Assembly: GCA_963575745.1 (NCBI GenBank) | Contig: CAUYUJ010002727.1 | Coordinates: forward strand, 18,501-82,500 | DNA: 64,000 bases | Direction: 5' to 3' | DNA from: Prorocentrum cordatum | Taxonomy: Eukaryota; Sar; Dinophyceae; Prorocentrales; Prorocentraceae | The notes under the pieces: model-generated | The model's input: only the letters and a program-made list of their open reading frames with translations | Database searches by the model: none | What the model was told of the DNA's origin: nothing | Translations under genes and position numbers: made by a program | Shown: positions 62,846 through 64,000 of the stretch, piece by piece | Numbering within the stretch: the first letter of the stretch is position 1 | How the letters are laid out: every line of letters starts with the position of its first letter

Positions 62846-63716
62846 TCCCTTGGACCTGGACGGGGGGGTCCGCGACGCGTTGGAGCGTCCAAAACGGCCT
62901 TGGCGAGGAAACCAACATCATTGGCTTTACTGAGAGGCCCCCAGAGGCCCCGAGATGGCCCCAAAATGGCCCAACGTGGCCCCAAAAAGCCCCCAAGAGG
63001 CCCCCCAGGATGCTCCCAAGAGGCGACCCAGGAGGCCCCAAGACACCCCCCAGAGGCACCCAAGACGCCCCAAGAGCCTCGGCGATAATGCCAATATCAT
63101 CGATTTTACTGAGGTTTTGGCCATATGTGGGCCTCCTGGGGGAGGGGGGGGGGGCACTGCTTCAGATGACTCCACGAACGCCTGGGAGAGCCCAAGATGA
63201 CCTCCAAGATGGCTCAAGATATCCCAAGATGCCTCAAGATGGCTCCCACGATGCTCCAAGAGGCCCCAAGACCGCTTCAAGACGGCTCCAAGTGGCCCAA
63301 GAGCTCCCCCAGGAGGCCCCGAAGAGGCCAAAATCCTTCCAAAACCTTGGGAATAACAACATGTTGGGTTTTCTCGCCTTTTCGCTTCCGATGGCCATCC
63401 GAGGCTTCAAGATGACTCCAAGATGGCCCAAGAGGGCCCCGAGAGCGTTCCCAAGGATCCCAAGAGCGCTTCAAGAGGGCCCCAAGAGGCGCCCAGGAAG
63501 CCCCAGGAGGCCCCAACAGGCGCCCCAGAGGCCTCCACGAGGCCCCCAAGAGACCCCCAAGAGGCCCCAAGAAGCTTTCCGAGGCACCCAAGACGCTCTA
63601 AGAGGCGTCTGGGACCGCCAAGAGGCCTCCACTGGGGGACCCTTCCTCTGTGTGTTGCCCACTTCCCTGATCGAAGCACTTCCTCTGGGCATCGTTTCTG
63701 GATGGGCTGGTGGGGT
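62846..63716. mobile_element. Composite repeat, third copy (no hairpin end)
   Basis: Starts with TGGACCTGGACGGGGGGG, then GCGTCCAAAACGGCC, an AAGAGGCCCC array, TATCATCGATTTTACTGAGG with a G-run, CACTGCTTCAGATGACTCCA, more array, ACTGGGGGACCCTTCCTCTG, and the right end GGATGGGCTGGTGGGGTTAC. From about 63,090 it matches 17,040-17,610 closely and collinearly, with small deletions. The left inverted-repeat end and hairpin seen in the other copies are missing. Confidence 0.6.
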
Positions 63717-63929
63717 TACTTTTTTGGTCGGCGGCCGCGCGACAATGGTCTGGCGGCAACAGGCGTGTCCGGGACGGCGGAACAGGCAAATTCCACGCGA
63801 GGCGTGCAATGCACGTGCACTGAGCAAAATGCTCAGCATTCTCTGGGACGCACCTAGCGCACAGAGGTGCAAGCTGCGGAGTAAGTCGCCCTTGCGGCGC
63901 ACTGGTGGGGTTACGCGAAGCGTCTAGAA

Positions 63930-63999
63930 ATACAGTTCCCTCCTTTGGCAGCCATTTCTCCCATGAGGTGGCGACATCCGAACCCTACCCCCCCTCAAC
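63930..63999. repeat. 70-bp direct repeat, copy 2
   Basis: Second copy of the sequence at 62,776. It follows GGCGCACTGGTGGGGTTACG then CGAAGCGTCTAGAAA, which resembles the right-end motif of the composite repeat. Truncated by the window end. Confidence 0.9.
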
Positions 64000-64000
64000 T

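Overview
The window looks like nuclear DNA of a large, GC-rich, repeat-dense protist genome, most likely a dinoflagellate. This is an inference. It rests on the huge load of simple and tandem repeats, the sparse and frame-broken coding remnants, degenerate LINE-type reverse transcriptase and RNase H sequence, and two copies of a tRNA 2'-phosphotransferase (Tpt1/KptA)-like domain. There are no bacterial operons, no rRNA, no credible tRNA, and no intact copy of the dinoflagellate spliced leader. In such GC-rich DNA most long open frames are chance or antisense shadows, so only frames with domain similarity, paralogy inside the window or plausible composition are annotated as coding.

Layout. 0-1.3 kb: AAGAGGCCCC-type repeat and a ~120-bp tandem repeat. 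1.1-6.5 kb (minus strand): locus A, an unknown gene (family X) followed by a decayed Tpt1-like gene and a Gln/Met-rich ORF. 7.6-8.5 kb: minus-strand coding remnants. 8.8-18.1 kb: an almost pure satellite block. It holds (GAT)n punctuated by TGTCCCG, a GAGATCGAT minisatellite, an 8-bp CTATAGGG satellite, C-rich arrays, a 61-bp palindrome, a 56-bp minisatellite and a ~1-kb element with short terminal inverted repeats. 18.8-24.1 kb (plus): a LINE remnant (reverse transcriptase, zinc motif, RNase H) whose RNase H region is split by a 1.53-kb tandem duplication. 24.3-33.6 kb: microsatellites and minisatellites with little coding content.

34.1-39.8 kb (minus): the most gene-like stretch, with three long consecutive ORFs in three frames (438, 540 and 503 aa). 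The middle ORF carries a CxxC-x12-CxxC zinc-ribbon motif; none of the three is a family I recognise. A possibly related minus-strand gene lies at 43.9-45.6 kb. A short exon-like segment at 48.0 kb resembles ribosomal protein uS2. 48.9-53.3 kb: nested satellites (88-bp unit, hairpin-forming CAACTGAC repeat, GGGCGG-rich repeat). 54.4-61.7 kb (minus): locus B, a second X plus Tpt1-like locus in the same order as locus A, apparently separated by an insertion with short terminal inverted repeats. 62.5-64 kb: another copy of the ~1-kb composite repeat.

How the pieces relate. Loci A and B share gene order, orientation and protein-level similarity, and both end in an AAGAGGCCCC array, so they look like diverged copies of one unit (family X, then Tpt1-like). 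Both carry frameshifts or stops, so the copies here are probably pseudogenes unless introns restore the frames. The LINE remnants, the inverted-repeat elements and the shared motif GGATGTCTCARGCGARAC at three distant sites indicate heavy past mobile-element activity.
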